A DNA stretch of 64,000 nt from Prolixibacteraceae bacterium UBA6029 (GTDB lineage Bacteria; Bacteroidota; Bacteroidia; Bacteroidales; Prolixibacteraceae). The position numbers and the translations under genes were made by a program. The notes under the pieces were generated by a model. That model was given only the letters and a program-made list of their open reading frames with translations. It ran no database searches and had not been told where the DNA came from. How positions within the stretch are numbered: the first letter of the stretch is position 1; every line of letters begins with the position of its first letter. Where the stretch lies: the NCBI GenBank assembly GCA_002429385.1, contig DIZL01000053.1:20429-84428 (forward strand). Reading direction: 5' to 3'. Of the stretch, positions 62,001-64,000 are shown in pieces.

Positions 62001-62320
62001 TGGGAATTTTAATCTTCCGCATCACTTTTGAGCAGATACCTGAATATGCTTTACTGTTGTCACTTGGGTTTCAGAAGTCGGTTATCTTCAAAATGGTTAT
62101 GCGTGAAAAGCTATTTCTAATGATCGTTTCCGTTTTAATCGGCTTGATTCCAGCCGTTTTAAGCGCCCTGCCTTCTCTGATATCTTCGCTCTACTCCAAC
62201 CTGTGGATTTGGGTTCCTGCTATTTCTATTCTGGTTATTTTAAGCGGAGCAGTATTTTGTTTTGTGGCTATAAGGATGGCATTCAGACAAGATCTGGTGC
62301 AGGCGTTGAGGAATGAGTAA
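59087..62320 (+). CDS. Large FtsX-like ABC transporter permease
   Basis: The 1077-residue membrane protein carries an N-terminal helix (about 21-40), a long extracytoplasmic domain (about 45-465), a first FtsX-type set of three helices (about 480-620), a middle membrane section (about 635-700), a second extracytoplasmic domain and a C-terminal FtsX set (about 960-1060). Hallmarks are GIALSTAILVGALIIGDSV and the coupling helix region in each half. With the LolD-like ATPase at 57816 it forms a MacB/Lol-type exporter or mechanotransmitter. Substrate unknown. Confidence 0.87.
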   Translation: MSIYKLILKSAWFYRKLNLTIILGIALSTAILVGALIIGDSVKYSLQQITVQRLGQTSQVITAGERLFGQHLETELTIKTGVETTALLRSNGFGVIEGGELRINQLAVWGVDSLLGHFANVPKSFILKGNEVAINENLASLAKLKVGDEFLLRVNKLNTFPANTPFVSDKESTVSFRVSVVRILKYNELGNFNLRNIQSAPRNVFLNLHWLNQQMGLRQKANVLLVANGVSTTELVKNLQQCWKLEDVNLKIRENTALNYTELISDRVFVEPTVQQYCLNQMSGSQAVFSYFINQFTLNGRQTPYSFVSSDPKLKGNQITLSRWLADDLKAKMYDTIRLSYFEVGPLRRLVLKETTFVVSQIYELAGEKADENLMPVIPGLSDASNCRDWKTGVPVDLKKIRPQDEAFWKAHKGTPKAFVSLETAQKLWGNRFGQSTSIHVPGLKKAEIEMQLLAGLNPSQLGFEVKDVKNEGLAAASGGTDFGGLFIGLSFFVLFAAVLLAFLLFKLYLGFRKTEIGTLTALGFSFSAIRKLFMAEASVFVLVGIVLGIPFGIFYNQLILKAINTIWVDIVRTSIVNIHIRPISLIIGSLIIAAMSFTAIWFILNRFLKNEAIALQRKSVSGKVKSGRWSLSLGLSLITLSFFLLFVMGFRSGQINPEMFFISGFGLLPGLILIFDFWMHRLTVKEKAIHFSLRSMMLKRIAGERRRNVMIVSFLSVGVFMVISTGLNRKDLTTHAEMPSSGTGGYNYFVETSMPVLFDANSKQGREDLNIPTNGEVVQFQSQPGDDASCLNLNKISRPRIIACNPAAFDQRSAFTFATRTDDLDAQHPWLTLNKTLPDGVIPAIADQTVIQWGLMKQVGDTLVYKTEEGKDLKLKLIGGLANSVFQGNVIIAEDHFNLAFPSVSGSNVFLIDVMDSTSVAEDLKTGMRNYGPEISRTTDRLLSFYTIENTYLNIFLMLGALGLLIGTLGLGILIFRITFEQIPEYALLLSLGFQKSVIFKMVMREKLFLMIVSVLIGLIPAVLSALPSLISSLYSNLWIWVPAISILVILSGAVFCFVAIRMAFRQDLVQALRNE

Positions 62321-62401
62321 TATCCTTTCGCTAAATCTAAATTGTCTACAACAAAGATGAAACTGTTTTATGCTTATATATTTCCTTCAAAATTCAATAT
62401 A

Positions 62402-64000
62402 TTATATCACTTCTGGTTTACTTATATATTTTTCCATATATCCCTTTAATTCCTTAAAAGCAATAGGATATTTTTTTCTTCTTTCCTCGACGGTGAATGG
62501 GATAACCACATCATTACCAATATATTTTTCCAATAAATTATTTAATAGGACATCACCTTCAAATGGACAAATAATTTCATATTCTCTTATAAAATGAACA
62601 TTTTTAGCATTTTTCTTCAAAAAGGCATTGTTAATTAAACTTGATTTTGGATTATCTAAGTGTAAACAAGTAAAACCAGCCTCCTCAAATTGAACTTCAC
62701 ATTTATTGTTAAGCCAAGTTGTCATCCGCTTTTTGTCAGATTTAAATAGATATTTATACTTTTCGGTTTTTAAAAATATCCTTGAATTGAATGGATCAAA
62801 AATTTCAGTTTCAGAATTCCAATTGCTTGCCTCAATCGCAATTAGATAGTCACCTATTGCATTTATTTTATTATCTGTAATTAAAATAAATCTATCTTGA
62901 ATATCTAATCCAAGATAATCTTTTGGTAAAGACTCTAATTGCATTAAAATTGCATTAACAGACTTTAGTTTTTGAATAAAATAATTATAGTTTAATATAA
63001 ATCCTTTTTTAGATATAAGCATTAAATTAATAAAGTATTTCAAGAAACTATACCTTTCAGGTGAAATTTGGTATCGATTATTTCCATATAAAGCTTCATG
63101 GTAATATGTATATGAATTATTATTCTTGATTCCAGGATGGTCTAATCTAGAATTTTTGATGAATATTTTTTTATTTTCAACATAACTGTTTTTATCAAAT
63201 ACTAGTATATATGCAATAAGATCTTTATAAAGATCTGTCAATAAATCAGTGCTAAAAGATAATTTATCCGAAAAATTATTTCTATCTAAAGTTAGTGGAA
63301 GAACAGCATTATAGTCAAAAATACTAATCTGAGGCAAAACTGAAATTAATCCTACGTCTAATTGACTATTATTATTATTGTTATTAACAGGTATTACTAT
63401 ACCATTACAAGCGTAATTAACAAGTGAATAGTTTGGACTATAAGTCCATTGAATTTTATTATATCCTTCTGAATCTATAGCATGCCATTCCTCAGGAAGA
63501 ATATCAATATTATCTGGATTTAGATTTTTATATGGTGTGATTTCCTTCCCATAATAATAGTACTTTATTATGGGATTTGATAAAGTATACCAGTCATACC
63601 AATATATATTTTTATATCCACTTTTGACTTTAATTTTTTCTAGCTCCTTATTATTAATTTTAATTTTAATAATTGTACCTTCTGAAATGGATGAATCCTT
63701 TAAGATATTTATCTGCTCATCATTAATGTTGGCATCAAATCTGTATCCAACTTGATGATCAATTTTTCTTGTTTCAACATGTATCTCTTCGCCAATTAAA
63801 AATGCAGAAAGGATACCAACTCCAAATCTACCACTTCTTCTAACTGACGATTTTCCTGTGGCATCAATAAATTCTTTTTGCCAATCAGAACTTCTTCTAA
63901 ATGAAGAACCAGCGCTTAAAAAATAATTTCTTATGACTTCAGTATCCATCCCTATACCATTATCTGTAATTTTAAAGTAGGTGTAAGTAGAAATTACAAA
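62402..64000 (-). CDS. Hsp90-like (GHKL) ATP-binding protein, partial at the right edge
   Basis: The minus strand is open from the right edge of the window to 62402, at least 532 residues. The 17 codons before the first Met read FVISTYTYFKITDNGIG, so the true start is beyond 64000. DNGIGMD and GRFGVGILSAFLIGEEIHVET are the N- and G2-boxes of the Hsp90/GHKL ATPase fold (compare GQFGVGFYSAF in HtpG). The middle and C-terminal parts match nothing I recognise. The gene is visibly more AT-rich than its neighbours and points against them, signs of recent acquisition. It is not HtpG itself. Confidence 0.75.
   Translation of the reverse strand, partial: FVISTYTYFKITDNGIGMDTEVIRNYFLSAGSSFRRSSDWQKEFIDATGKSSVRRSGRFGVGILSAFLIGEEIHVETRKIDHQVGYRFDANINDEQINILKDSSISEGTIIKIKINNKELEKIKVKSGYKNIYWYDWYTLSNPIIKYYYYGKEITPYKNLNPDNIDILPEEWHAIDSEGYNKIQWTYSPNYSLVNYACNGIVIPVNNNNNNSQLDVGLISVLPQISIFDYNAVLPLTLDRNNFSDKLSFSTDLLTDLYKDLIAYILVFDKNSYVENKKIFIKNSRLDHPGIKNNNSYTYYHEALYGNNRYQISPERYSFLKYFINLMLISKKGFILNYNYFIQKLKSVNAILMQLESLPKDYLGLDIQDRFILITDNKINAIGDYLIAIEASNWNSETEIFDPFNSRIFLKTEKYKYLFKSDKKRMTTWLNNKCEVQFEEAGFTCLHLDNPKSSLINNAFLKKNAKNVHFIREYEIICPFEGDVLLNNLLEKYIGNDVVIPFTVEERRKKYPIAFKELKGYMEKYISKPEVI

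Overview
The window looks like chromosomal DNA of a member of the Bacteroidota, probably Bacteroidales/Marinilabiliales. The evidence is the conserved block coaE-cdaR(ybbR)-yajC-DUF1573-nusB, candidate promoters with a TAnnTTTG -7 box, Shine-Dalgarno sites that are mostly weak, many secreted or lipoprotein enzymes, and intergenic low-complexity and REP-like repeats. I saw no rRNA, tRNA or CRISPR array. Both ends cut genes: an ArsR-type regulator on the left and an Hsp90-like ATPase on the right.

Layout. 1-2.4 kb: ArsR-type regulator, Tat-exported GH88/105 hydrolase and secreted esterase. 2.5-8.8 kb, minus strand: DjlA-like co-chaperone, coaE-cdaR-yajC-DUF1573-nusB, rhomboid protease and threonine aldolase. 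8.9-12.1 kb: GPP34 protein, photolyase and FMN reductase. 12.4-23.8 kb: a potassium region with a KimA-like importer, kdpFABC, a small membrane sensor, kdpD and kdpE. 23.8-32 kb: a glutathione peroxidase and a broken copy of it, a DUF4160/DUF2442 pair, dnaX with a frame change at a run of ten A, ferritin, a RelA-type enzyme and TPR proteins. 32.3-37.9 kb: an HMA metal-binding protein with a membrane methyltransferase, then ribokinase, ADP-ribosylglycohydrolase, nucleoside hydrolase and a sugar transporter, which look like one nucleoside/ribose salvage unit. 38.5-40 kb: two unknown genes and an orphan receiver.

40.3-56.4 kb is the most striking region. It holds six PQQ-like beta-propeller proteins, an NHL propeller, a tiny Tat Cys-rich protein, a NapG-like Tat ferredoxin, a NapH-like membrane polyferredoxin, a NuoE-NuoF fusion and a GltD-like FAD/Fe-S protein that lacks the usual NAD(P)H domain. 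All are on one strand, mostly tightly spaced. I read it as an uncharacterised route for electrons between cytoplasmic NADH, the quinone pool and exported proteins. It is followed by a GT4 glycosyltransferase and an ABC exporter (56.4-62.3 kb).

Non-coding structure is unusually rich. A broken ORF6N gene inside the redox region has three 27-29 bp palindromes upstream that mirror a palindrome in its own coding sequence, all encoding variants of an L-R-x-Q-I-x-T-S segment. Two dispersed modules (24.3 and 38.2 kb) carry arrays of 11-bp units and differ in length by exactly one unit; a related two-armed array lies at 11.2 kb. A 445-bp element with perfect 31-bp inverted ends precedes the HMA gene. 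Several purine/pyrimidine-rich inverted repeats and REP-like palindromes sit at gene ends.
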